This document shows, one piece after another, positions 1 through 4,455 of a stretch of 5,182 bases of DNA. Numbering within the stretch: position 1 is the first letter of the stretch; the number at the start of each line of letters is the position of its first letter. Below the pieces are notes generated by a model, which saw only the letters and a list, made by a program, of their open reading frames with translations, made no database searches and was not told where the DNA came from. Position numbers and translations under genes: made by a program. Origin of the DNA: an uncultured Lachnospiraceae bacterium (GTDB lineage: Bacteria > Bacillota > Clostridia > Lachnospirales > Lachnospiraceae); assembly GCA_945827765.1 (NCBI GenBank), contig CALZPS010000130.1:1-5182 (forward strand). Direction: 5' to 3'.

Positions 1-45
1 GATCTAGTACGGTCTCGTGGGCTCGGAGATGTGTATAAGAGACAG
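1..45 (+). other. Nextera read-2 adapter with i7 barcode (library artefact)
   Basis: This is synthetic sequence, not genome. Bases 1-3 (GAT) match the end of the Illumina P7 primer. Bases 4-11 (CTAGTACG) are the i7 index known as N702. Bases 12-45 are the Nextera read-2 transposase adapter, ending in the 19-base Tn5 mosaic end AGATGTGTATAAGAGACAG at 27-45. The same sequence occurs inverted at 5139-5182. Translated on the minus strand it gives LSLIHISEPTRPY followed by a TAG stop, which fuses to the real gene at 46-435. On the plus strand it supplies a false start encoding MYKRQ. Genomic sequence begins at base 46. Confidence 0.98.
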
Positions 46-435
46 CTCTTTATGATAATGCTTTTTCAGCCGCTCCACCATCGCTTTCTTCATAATAGAC
101 TGAATATCCGAAGGACTAAACAGTTTACTCTTGACCGATGCTGCTTTCGCCACCCAGAATTTACCGTCAGCAGGAATATATTCTTCCCAAGGAATCTGTT
201 TTGTTCCCTCAAACAGCTCGTCAAATGTAACCGCCTTAAATTCCCCCGCTTTTAAGAGAATACGTTCCGCTGTCCTCAGGAAAATATTAGCTCTGCAAAC
301 AGCCTCCACATCCCCAATAAAAGTCACTCTTCCGTCTTCCACCTTAGACACATCATAGCCCAGGTCGGTAATTTCCCGTTTCAGGACGGATTCCAGTCCG
401 AAATGACAGGGGGCAATCAACTCTATCGTTCTCAT
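46..435 (-). CDS. THUMP-domain class I SAM-dependent RNA methyltransferase, N-terminal part (3' end cut off)
   Basis: The 130 genomic residues visible match the N-terminus of the RlmL/YpsC family of rRNA guanine-N2 methyltransferases, which modify 23S rRNA using S-adenosylmethionine. Residues 1-55 (MRTIELIAPCHFGLESVLKR, then a DLGYDV segment) fit the ferredoxin-like entry domain. NIFLRTAERILL at 50-61 and the stretch at 98-128 (AASVKSKLFSPSDIQSIMKK) fit the THUMP RNA-binding domain. Family members are usually near 380 residues, so the catalytic Rossmann domain lies beyond the contig end. The last 13 codons of the open frame (45 down to 7) are adapter. I chose the ATG at 435 because GGAGG lies 5 bases upstream. 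The frame stays open to a GTG at 573, but that extension crosses a palindrome and looks non-coding. The exact modified base cannot be assigned from this fragment. Confidence 0.87.
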
Positions 436-439
436 GTAT

Positions 440-445
440 TCCTCC
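440..445 (-). promoter_or_regulatory. Ribosome binding site fixing the methyltransferase start
   Basis: On the minus strand GGAGGA sits here, with GGAGG ending 5 bases before the ATG at 435-433. It selects that ATG over the upstream in-frame GTG at 573, which has no such signal. Confidence 0.8.
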
Positions 446-466
446 AAATCGTTTTCTCTTTCGCAC

Positions 467-495
467 AGTTTACCACAAATAATAGGCAGAGTAAA
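467..495 (-). promoter_or_regulatory. Possible promoter of the methyltransferase gene
   Basis: On the minus strand TTTACT (495-490), a 17-base spacer and TAAACT (472-467) form a moderate sigma-A-like promoter. Transcription would start near 460, leaving a leader of about 25 bases with the ribosome binding site. The -35 element lies inside one arm of the palindrome at 484-514, so a protein or structure acting on that palindrome could affect this promoter. The hexamers are only fair matches to consensus. Confidence 0.4.
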
Positions 496-514
496 GTTCA
501 ACTTTACTCTGCCT
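484..514. repeat. Perfect palindrome, 15-bp arms around one central base
   Basis: The arms are AGGCAGAGTAAAGTT (484-498) and its exact reverse complement (500-514), with a C at 499. As RNA it would form a 13-bp stem with a 5-base loop. On the minus strand it is followed by TATTATTTG, so it could be a weak terminator for the Asn-rich gene upstream. It also covers the possible -35 box of the methyltransferase, so it could be an operator. A third reading is a dispersed intergenic repeat, because GC-rich DNA unlike its surroundings abuts it. The symmetry is seen directly; its role is unresolved. Confidence 0.75.
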
Positions 515-580
515 TGTTTGACTTCCCGGCGGCTTTCACCATTACCTCCGGCGCTGCGCGCCATCTCAGCCACAACTCAA

Positions 581-766
581 TTAATTGCGGTTGCTCTCAT
601 CAGATACTTTTTTGTTTTTGTTGCTGTTTTTGTTCTGACCATTTGCAGCATTCTTATTCTGAGATGTCGTGTTTTTGTTTGAATTTCTGTTCTGCTCATC
701 TGCATAAGAAGACTGTACATTACTGTTTGTGCCATTTTTGTTAGAACTGCTATAATTGTTTGTCAT
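581..766 (-). CDS. Small Asn-rich low-complexity protein, function unknown
   Basis: This encodes 61 residues, 19 of them Asn and 11 Ser, with 7 Lys. Five [S/Q]NKN tetrapeptides occur at residues 8, 29, 36, 44 and 48. It has no signal peptide, membrane segment, Cys or Trp, and should be a soluble disordered protein. AGGAGG at 779-774 lies 7 bases before the ATG, so despite the low complexity I treat it as a real gene. Similar small Asn/Gln-rich proteins are known in spore-forming Firmicutes, such as gamma-type small acid-soluble spore proteins, but this one shows no clear family motif and the link is only compositional. It stands alone: the genes on either side have their own signals. The repetitive codons make replication slippage and length variation likely. 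Confidence 0.72.
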   Translation of the reverse strand: MTNNYSSSNKNGTNSNVQSSYADEQNRNSNKNTTSQNKNAANGQNKNSNKNKKVSDESNRN

Positions 767-773
767 GATAATA

Positions 774-779
774 CCTCCT
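774..779 (-). promoter_or_regulatory. Ribosome binding site of the Asn-rich gene
   Basis: The minus strand reads TAGGAGGTATTATC before the ATG at 766-764. This consensus AGGAGG at 7-base spacing is the main reason for accepting the short low-complexity frame as a gene. Confidence 0.8.
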
Positions 780-862
780 AAATTTTATGGTACGTTCCTA
801 TTGTGCCTGTTTTCGGAGATTCTATACCTTTTTTAAACAAAAATATCGTTTATAATTTCGTA

Positions 863-924
863 AATAATTTTTGGTTAATAATTTGGTTAATAATTTTGGT
901 TAATAATTTGGTTAATAATTTTTT
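863..924. repeat. Degenerate tandem repeat AATAATTT(T)GGTT, about 4.8 copies
   Basis: Units start at 863, 877, 889, 902 and 914. Each is AATAA, then a T run, then GGTT, with T runs of 5, 3, 4, 3 and finally 6 in the partial last unit. Unit length varies between 12 and 14 because only the T run changes. It lies where the untranslated leader of the Asn-rich gene would be if the promoter at 956-989 is real. There are no spacers, so it is not a CRISPR array. Confidence 0.85.
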
Positions 925-955
925 ACTTTTTTGCTTGCTTTTTCCAGTTTCTTAT

Positions 956-989
956 ATTATACTAATGCTTGTAGAAATTATTTCTACAA
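956..989 (-). promoter_or_regulatory. Possible promoter with overlapping dyad, for the Asn-rich gene
   Basis: On the minus strand a perfect TATAAT lies at 961-956. No good -35 exists at 16-18 bases; the nearest TTG-type hexamer, TTGTAG at 989-984, is 22 bases away. Filling the -35 region is a dyad with 9-bp arms, TTGTAGAAA (969-977) and TTTCTACAA (981-989), around TTA. A regulator bound there could either replace the missing -35 contact or block the promoter. The start would be near 949, giving a leader of about 180 bases across the tandem repeat. Confidence 0.4.
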
Positions 990-1017
990 CCCCTTATTAA
1001 TTATTTATACTCCCCTC

Positions 1018-1048
1018 AAAAGACCGATGGCTCCCCCATCGGTCTTTT
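1018..1048 (-). terminator. Rho-independent terminator of the DUF1700 gene
   Basis: The 13-bp arms AAAAGACCGATGG (1018-1030) and CCATCGGTCTTTT (1036-1048) enclose a 5-base loop. The hairpin starts 10 bases after the stop codon of the minus-strand gene ending at 1059, and reads into TTTT on that strand. The symmetric A and T tracts mean it could work in both directions. Confidence 0.8.
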
Positions 1049-1058
1049 ACTTTGTAAT

Positions 1059-1526
1059 CTATGACTTTCTATTTCCAATCAAACGAATCAGCAGTGCTAC
1101 CATCGCCACCGGCACAATCAACGGCAGCATCAGCCGCACCAGCCCGGTCACTATGGAGACGATCAGCAGCACTATCATCACCACTACCAGAAGACCAAGC
1201 AATTTCTTCCACCATGTATCCATCCTGAGTAACCCTGCAACACTGCTTTCCACTCGCTCTTTTCGTTCCTGCTTTGTGTAGGAATCGGTATTTCCGCCTG
1301 CCTCATAGACTGTCTCCCGGTCCGTCCCGTCACAGGCATCAATAATCGTACGTGCCAAAATCCATGGTTCACCGAGCATCTGAATCACTTCCTGCTCACT
1401 TTTCCCTTTTTGCATCTCTTCCATGATATATTGATTATAATACTCCAAATTTTCCTGTACGAGAGCACTGTCTATATTTCCATTCAATGCGGTTTTCAGC
1501 CCGGCAAGGAATTCTTCTCTGTTCAT
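1059..1526 (-). CDS. DUF1700 / HAAS-domain membrane protein
   Basis: The product has 155 residues. Residues 1-65 (MNREEFLAGLKTAL, then ENLEYYNQYIMEEM, GKSEQEVIQMLGEP and ILARTI) match the HAAS helical domain at the front of DUF1700 proteins. A polar linker with Gly, Asn and Lys spans 66-105. Two hydrophobic helices follow at about 108-129 and 132-150, ending in GNRKS. In Firmicutes such proteins usually sit beside a PadR-type regulator and are thought to act at the membrane in envelope or stress responses; no PadR gene is visible here and the biochemical role is unknown. The ATG at 1526 was chosen because AGGAGG lies 7 bases upstream; an in-frame TTG at 1544 would place that signal inside the gene. 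A promoter at 1568-1596 and a terminator at 1018-1048 make it a single-gene unit. Confidence 0.85.
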   Translation of the reverse strand: MNREEFLAGLKTALNGNIDSALVQENLEYYNQYIMEEMQKGKSEQEVIQMLGEPWILARTIIDACDGTDRETVYEAGGNTDSYTKQERKERVESSVAGLLRMDTWWKKLLGLLVVVMIVLLIVSIVTGLVRLMLPLIVPVAMVALLIRLIGNRKS

Positions 1527-1533
1527 CACTAGT

Positions 1534-1539
1534 CCTCCT
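1534..1539 (-). promoter_or_regulatory. Ribosome binding site fixing the DUF1700 start
   Basis: The minus strand reads AGGAGG at 1539-1534, then 7 bases, then the ATG at 1526-1524. This rules out the longer TTG start at 1544. Confidence 0.85.
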
Positions 1540-1567
1540 GACAAAATCTAACAGTTTCTGTTCTATA

Positions 1568-1596
1568 AGAATACCACATTCCCATACGATTTCCAA
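1568..1596 (-). promoter_or_regulatory. Promoter of the DUF1700 gene
   Basis: On the minus strand TTGGAA (1596-1591), a 17-base spacer and TATTCT (1573-1568) form a good sigma-A-type promoter. The start would be near 1561, about 35 bases before the start codon, so the gene need not be co-transcribed with the kinase-like gene upstream. Confidence 0.65.
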
Positions 1597-1665
1597 GTGA
1601 CACAAACTTAAATTTTCCTTTAAATTTCATTAAAGATTTTTGTCTCCGACACCGCCTCGCACTAC

Positions 1666-2607
1666 TCATTCTGCGGGGTTGTCCTGTTCTTTTTCAATGA
1701 TAGTCTGGTCCTCCTGCTGCAATAATTGATTCGTTTCCTGCAGATTCTGGATTTCTCCCCGCAGGCTCGCTGCCTCTTCCTGTAAACTATCATTCGCCTC
1801 CCGAAACATCTGATTTTCCTCCTGAAGATCCTTATTTTCTCCGGAAAGCCGTTGGTTTTCTTCTGATAACTGCCGATTTGACTCCTCTAATTTTTGATTT
1901 TCTCCTACTTGCACCTCCAATTGTTCCCGTATATTATCCGTTCTGCTTTCTGCCTCTTTCATCCGAACCGCCGTCACCACACATGCAGCTGCCAAACATA
2001 CGAACGACATCATTATAAGCACTCGTTTTTTCCGGACAGACGTATTCCGGTCTTTGATTACAGGAAGTTCTTTTTTCATCTGGCTCAATTCATCATATTG
2101 CCTCTTTGGATTTTCCCCCAGACATTTTTCGACAATTTTTGACAAATGGTATTCCTCACCTTTTGTAAGTGCCGGATGAATGTTTATATTGGCCAGCAGA
2201 AACTGTATGATTTTTCCATAAGCATATAGATCCAGCGTCTGCTTCGTATTCTCTTTCATGTGTACGATTGGTTTTACGAAATGACTGCGCATCGCCTGTT
2301 TCTGCATATTGCGCAGGACGAATTCATTGCTTTGTGCCTCCATGTCGAGCAGTACGATATTCTCATCTTTTGTCACCAGTATGCTGTACGGATTCAAATA
2401 CCGGTAAGGCTGATCGTTTTTCCATTTATGATACAGTTCGAGCTGTTCAGCCAATTCACTCATCCACTCAAACACCTTGTTTTTCTCCATATTCGGATAT
2501 TGCTGCACGCGGTATATCAACAGTTGCCCCGATATACAGTCCATCATAGGATGGCAGCGGTTTTTGTGCTCAACAAAACGAATTACTTCATATGTTGTTT
2601 CTATAAT
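1666..2607 (-). CDS. Pseudokinase-like domain with one membrane helix and a coiled coil
   Basis: Residues below are numbered from the first canonical ATG at 2547 (293 residues). Residues 1-165 resemble a protein kinase C-lobe. YRYLNPYSILVT at 48-59 aligns with the HRDLKPxNIL catalytic loop but has Tyr for the catalytic Asp. LLDMEA at 66-71 replaces DFG and keeps its Asp. KCLGENPKRQYDEL at 141-154 fits the last kinase helix. No glycine-rich loop or VAIK lysine is present, so catalysis is unlikely. A basic stretch (VRKKR) precedes a single membrane helix at about 175-194. Residues 197-285 form a Glu/Gln/Asn-rich coiled coil. The likely topology is a cytoplasmic kinase-like domain with an external coiled coil, perhaps a partner-binding sensor; this is inference. 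The 2547 ATG lacks a ribosome binding site, while the frame stays open upstream and AGGAG at 2619-2615 points to ATT at 2607. A lost base in ATGCTATT at 2612-2605 would also explain this. Confidence 0.8.
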   Translation of the reverse strand: MIETTYEVIRFVEHKNRCHPMMDCISGQLLIYRVQQYPNMEKNKVFEWMSELAEQLELYHKWKNDQPYRYLNPYSILVTKDENIVLLDMEAQSNEFVLRNMQKQAMRSHFVKPIVHMKENTKQTLDLYAYGKIIQFLLANINIHPALTKGEEYHLSKIVEKCLGENPKRQYDELSQMKKELPVIKDRNTSVRKKRVLIMMSFVCLAAACVVTAVRMKEAESRTDNIREQLEVQVGENQKLEESNRQLSEENQRLSGENKDLQEENQMFREANDSLQEEAASLRGEIQNLQETNQLLQQEDQTIIEKEQDNPAE

Positions 2608-2614
2608 AGCATCT

Positions 2615-2619
2615 CTCCT
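2615..2619 (-). promoter_or_regulatory. Ribosome binding site pointing to a non-standard start
   Basis: On the minus strand AGGAG lies 7 bases before an in-frame ATT (2607-2605) and only 2 bases before an out-of-frame ATG (2612-2610), which encodes just MLL before a TAG stop. The first in-frame ATG, at 2547, has no such signal. This site therefore argues that the kinase-like protein is about 20 residues longer than its first ATG suggests. Confidence 0.6.
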
Positions 2620-2782
2620 CTCTTCAATCTTAAATAGGATTACATAAACAGGCTTGAAATATGTTCAGATTACTGAACCGGAACTATACAGCCACAACGG
2701 CTCGGTCCTCTGCCGAAGCAGTACAAACTGTATAGCTATGACAAATTGATACACCAGACTGTCAGAATTTGTCTTCAGAGTA
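2620..2782 (-). promoter_or_regulatory. Potentially structured 5' leader of the kinase-like gene
   Basis: If transcription starts near 2782, the minus-strand transcript has a leader of roughly 170 bases with three successive hairpins. The first pairs GACAAATT and AATTTGTC (2773-2766 with 2747-2740). The second has outer arms CTATACAG and CTGTATAG (2735-2728 with 2691-2684), 8- and 8-base internal strands, and an inner stem GCT(T)CGG with CCGAGC (2719-2713 with 2705-2700) closing the 7-base loop CAGAGGA. The third is GTTCAG, TAAT, CTGAAC (2678-2663). I recognise no known riboswitch or T-box and see no terminator. The pairings are seen directly; a regulatory role is inference. Confidence 0.4.
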
Positions 2783-2788
2783 ATTGTT

Positions 2789-2817
2789 ACTATACCTGAT
2801 TCTTCTCTAAAACGCAA
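2789..2817 (-). promoter_or_regulatory. Promoter of the kinase-like gene
   Basis: On the minus strand TTGCGT (2817-2812), a 17-base spacer and TATAGT (2794-2789) match the sigma-A pattern at ideal spacing. The start would be near 2782. A 5-bp dyad, AGTAA and TTACT (2779-2791), overlaps the -10 edge and the start. Confidence 0.6.
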
Positions 2818-2884
2818 CCTCTTTTTTCTTCTTTTCACCTTTTTGTGTATTTTGTACAATTTGCCTCTTTTTTTTATTTTTTCG

Positions 2885-2913
2885 TTTACAAATTAGGCAG
2901 AATGCACTAAACT
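2885..2913 (+). promoter_or_regulatory. Possible promoter of pfp
   Basis: TTTACA (2885-2890), a 17-base spacer and TAAACT (2908-2913) give a fair sigma-A match. A second -10-like TATAAC at 2913-2918 overlaps it but has no -35 at suitable spacing. The start would be near 2920, about 60 bases before the pfp start codon. It is the best plus-strand candidate in the gap, but its -10 is weak. Confidence 0.4.
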
Positions 2914-2969
2914 ATAACATATAGGCATTTCAGAGGTGACTTCTGATTGTCAATGCGAATTTCAAATAC

Positions 2970-2974
2970 GGAGG
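2970..2974 (+). promoter_or_regulatory. Ribosome binding site fixing the pfp start
   Basis: GGAGG here lies 8 bases before the ATG at 2983. This selects the MKGNVIVGQSGG start over the in-frame TTG at 2947 and ATG at 2953. Confidence 0.88.
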
Positions 2975-2982
2975 TATCAGAC

Positions 2983-4227
2983 ATGAAAGGAAATGTAATC
3001 GTCGGACAATCCGGCGGACCTACTGCAGCTATCAACTCAAGCCTTGCCGGCGTATACCGCACGGCAAAAGACCGTGGAGCGAAAAAGGTTTACGGGATGC
3101 TGCACGGAATTCAGGGATTGATGCAGGAAAGATATATAGATTTATCTGAGTACATCACAAACGAACTGGACACAGAACTGTTAAAGCGTACCCCGGCAGC
3201 TTTCTTAGGTTCCTGCCGGTATAAGCTTCCTGAGATTTTTGAAAACCGTGAAGTATACGACAAGATTTTTGAAATTCTTCAGAAATTAGAGATTGAGGCT
3301 TTCATTTATATCGGCGGAAACGATTCTATGGATACGATCAAGAAACTTTCTGACTATGCTATCGTAACCGGTTTCCCGACCCGTTTCATCGGCTGTCCGA
3401 AAACAATCGATAATGACTTGGCACTGACAGACCATACTCCGGGCTACGGCAGCGCTGCCAAGTATATCGGAACATCCATCAAAGAAATCATCCGTGACAG
3501 TTTCTGCCTTGAGTATTCGAAGGGAATCGTAACGATTGTGGAAATCATGGGACGCAACGCAGGATGGCTGACCGGAGCTGCTGCTCTTGCCAAAGGTGAG
3601 GACTGCTGCGGACCAGACCTGATTTATTTGCCGGAAATACCTTTTGATGTGCAGACATTCGGGGAAAGAGTGAAAAAGCTTTTAAAGAAAAAATCTTCTG
3701 TTGTTGTCGTAGTATCCGAAGGTATCCGTCTGGAAGACGGACGCTATGTATGTGAGCTGGGACAGAGCATTGATTTCGTTGATGCGTTTGGTCATAAGCA
3801 GCTTTCCGGAACTGCCAATTATCTGGCAAGTTATATTGCCGGTGAATGTGGCTGCAAGTCTCGTTCGATTGAGCTGAGCACTTTACAGCGTTCCGCATCA
3901 CACTGTGCGTCACGCGTAGATATCCTGGAAGCATATCAGGTAGGCGGTGCTGCCGTGAAGGCAGCGGACGAGGGTGATACAGGCAAGATGGTTGTATTGC
4001 AGCGTCTGTCCGACGACCCATATCAGTGTGGCACAGAAGTAAAAGATGTGCACAAGATTGCAAACGACGAAAAGGTTGTTCCACGTGAATTGATGAATGC
4101 CGAAGGTACCTATGTGACAGACGTATTTATCAGCTATATTCGTCCGCTGATTCAGGGAGATGTGTCCCCTGTCATGGTAGATGGTATTCCGCGGCATTTG
4201 TTCCGCCCGGTGGATCAGAAAAAATAA
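2983..4227 (+). CDS. pfp: Pyrophosphate-dependent 6-phosphofructokinase
   Basis: The 414-residue cytoplasmic enzyme interconverts fructose 6-phosphate and fructose 1,6-bisphosphate in glycolysis, probably using pyrophosphate. GQSGGPTAAINSS at 8-20 is the phosphate-donor loop. GGNDS at 111-115 carries Asp114 where ATP enzymes have Gly. PKTIDND at 139-145 has Lys140 where ATP enzymes have Gly, and includes the catalytic Asp. MGRNAGW at 189-195 and SEGIR at 245-249 are substrate-binding motifs. Both Asp114 and Lys140 are the known marks of pyrophosphate use. The length suits the pyrophosphate-type group common in Clostridia, longer than the roughly 320-residue PfkA. The start was set by GGAGG 8 bases upstream and by the usual family N-terminus. 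It stands alone, divergent from the kinase-like gene, with a separately promoted tRNA downstream. Reversibility would allow use in gluconeogenesis. The frame is intact throughout. Confidence 0.95.
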   Translation: MKGNVIVGQSGGPTAAINSSLAGVYRTAKDRGAKKVYGMLHGIQGLMQERYIDLSEYITNELDTELLKRTPAAFLGSCRYKLPEIFENREVYDKIFEILQKLEIEAFIYIGGNDSMDTIKKLSDYAIVTGFPTRFIGCPKTIDNDLALTDHTPGYGSAAKYIGTSIKEIIRDSFCLEYSKGIVTIVEIMGRNAGWLTGAAALAKGEDCCGPDLIYLPEIPFDVQTFGERVKKLLKKKSSVVVVVSEGIRLEDGRYVCELGQSIDFVDAFGHKQLSGTANYLASYIAGECGCKSRSIELSTLQRSASHCASRVDILEAYQVGGAAVKAADEGDTGKMVVLQRLSDDPYQCGTEVKDVHKIANDEKVVPRELMNAEGTYVTDVFISYIRPLIQGDVSPVMVDGIPRHLFRPVDQKK

Positions 4228-4261
4228 TTAAAAAATCTCTCAATATTTTTTATTAATCCTC

Positions 4262-4290
4262 TTGACAAAGTCGTTCCGGTATAATATACT
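4262..4290 (+). promoter_or_regulatory. Promoter of tRNA-Arg with flanking dyad
   Basis: A perfect TTGACA (4262-4267), a 17-base spacer and TATACT (4285-4290) form a strong promoter. The start would be near 4297, 25 bases before the mature tRNA. A 9-bp dyad flanks the -10: AAGTCGTTC (4268-4276) directly after the -35, and GAACGACTT (4303-4311) in the early transcript. Confidence 0.8.
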
Positions 4291-4321
4291 ATTATTTGCT
4301 GTGAACGACTTGTTTAAGCAT

Positions 4322-4395
4322 GTGCGATTAGCTCAGCTGGATAGAGCGTCTGGCTACGGACCAGAAGGTCGGGGGTTCGAATCCTCTATCGCACG
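4322..4395 (+). tRNA. tRNA-Arg, anticodon ACG
   Basis: The full cloverleaf can be drawn in 74 bases. The acceptor stem GTGCGAT (4322-4328) pairs with ATCGCAC (4388-4394), with discriminator G at 4395. The D stem is GCTC/GAGC around AGCTGGATA. The anticodon stem TCTGG/CCAGA (4349-4353 with 4361-4365) encloses CTACGGA, placing ACG at 4356-4358. The variable loop is AGGTC. The T stem GGGGG/CCTCT, with two G-T pairs, holds TTCGAAT. In bacteria the A34 of this tRNA is normally deaminated to inosine by TadA, letting it read CGU, CGC and CGA. The 3' CCA is not encoded and must be added. It has its own promoter and terminator. Confidence 0.98.
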
Positions 4396-4398
4396 TTT

Positions 4399-4454
4399 AA
4401 AAAAGGCTATTACAAAGCAGATGAAAAATCATTTTCTTTGTAATAGCCTTTTTT
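4399..4454. terminator. Bidirectional Rho-independent terminator between tRNA-Arg and trpS
   Basis: The 19-bp perfect arms are AAAAAAGGCTATTACAAAG (4399-4417) and its reverse complement (4436-4454). The 18-base loop contains a small ATGA/TCAT pairing. On the plus strand it ends in TTTTTTATTTT just after the tRNA, which ends at 4395. On the minus strand it ends in TTTTTT, serving the converging trpS transcript. With A and T tracts on either side it suits both directions. Confidence 0.88.
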
Positions 4455-4455
4455 A

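Larger units (their letters stand above)
767..1058. other. AT-rich intergenic region without a credible gene
   Basis: This 292-base gap separates the Asn-rich gene from the DUF1700 gene, both on the minus strand. It holds the ribosome binding site at 774-779, a degenerate tandem repeat at 863-924, a consensus -10 box next to a dyad at 956-989, and the DUF1700 terminator at 1018-1048. A plus-strand frame at 803-1000 is hydrophobic but starts with GTG, lacks a ribosome binding site and is largely made of the tandem repeat, so I do not call it. Confidence 0.7.
2608..2982. other. Divergent intergenic region between kinase-like gene and pfp
   Basis: This stretch of about 375 bases has no credible gene. 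It holds the minus-strand leader and promoter of the kinase-like gene (2620-2817), a T-rich tract on the plus strand at 2821-2885, and a plus-strand promoter candidate with the ribosome binding site of pfp (2885-2974). A minus-strand frame at 2665-2859 is not called: it starts with TTG, has only a weak upstream GAGG, ends in an unremarkable sequence and overlaps the promoter and hairpins. Confidence 0.65.

Noticed and set aside
31..255. Plus-strand frame beginning MYKRQ
   Set aside because: It starts inside the adapter and runs antisense to the methyltransferase.
436..573. N-terminal extension of the methyltransferase to a GTG start
   Set aside because: The extension translates the palindrome and GC-rich patch, while a strong ribosome binding site marks the ATG at 435.
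863..924. CRISPR array
   Set aside because: Units of 12-14 bases are directly adjacent with no spacers and there are no cas genes.
803..1000. Plus-strand hydrophobic 65-residue frame
   Set aside because: It has a GTG start, no ribosome binding site, and much of its hydrophobic sequence is the translated AT-rich tandem repeat.
2601..2612. Regulatory leader peptide MLL before the kinase-like gene
   Set aside because: Three codons with 2-base spacing to the binding site are more simply explained by an ATT start or a one-base deletion; no attenuator structure supports a leader peptide.
2665..2859. Minus-strand 64-residue frame
   Set aside because: It starts with TTG, has only a weak GAGG upstream, no recognisable domain, and overlaps the promoter and hairpins of the kinase-like gene.
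3545..4197. Antisense frames inside pfp
   Set aside because: They are shadows of a highly conserved enzyme gene and lack their own translation signals.
4228..4260. Terminator directly after pfp
   Set aside because: AAAAAAT and ATTTTTT (4230-4236, 4245-4251) could pair, but the stem is only A-T and weak, so I could not support it as a terminator.
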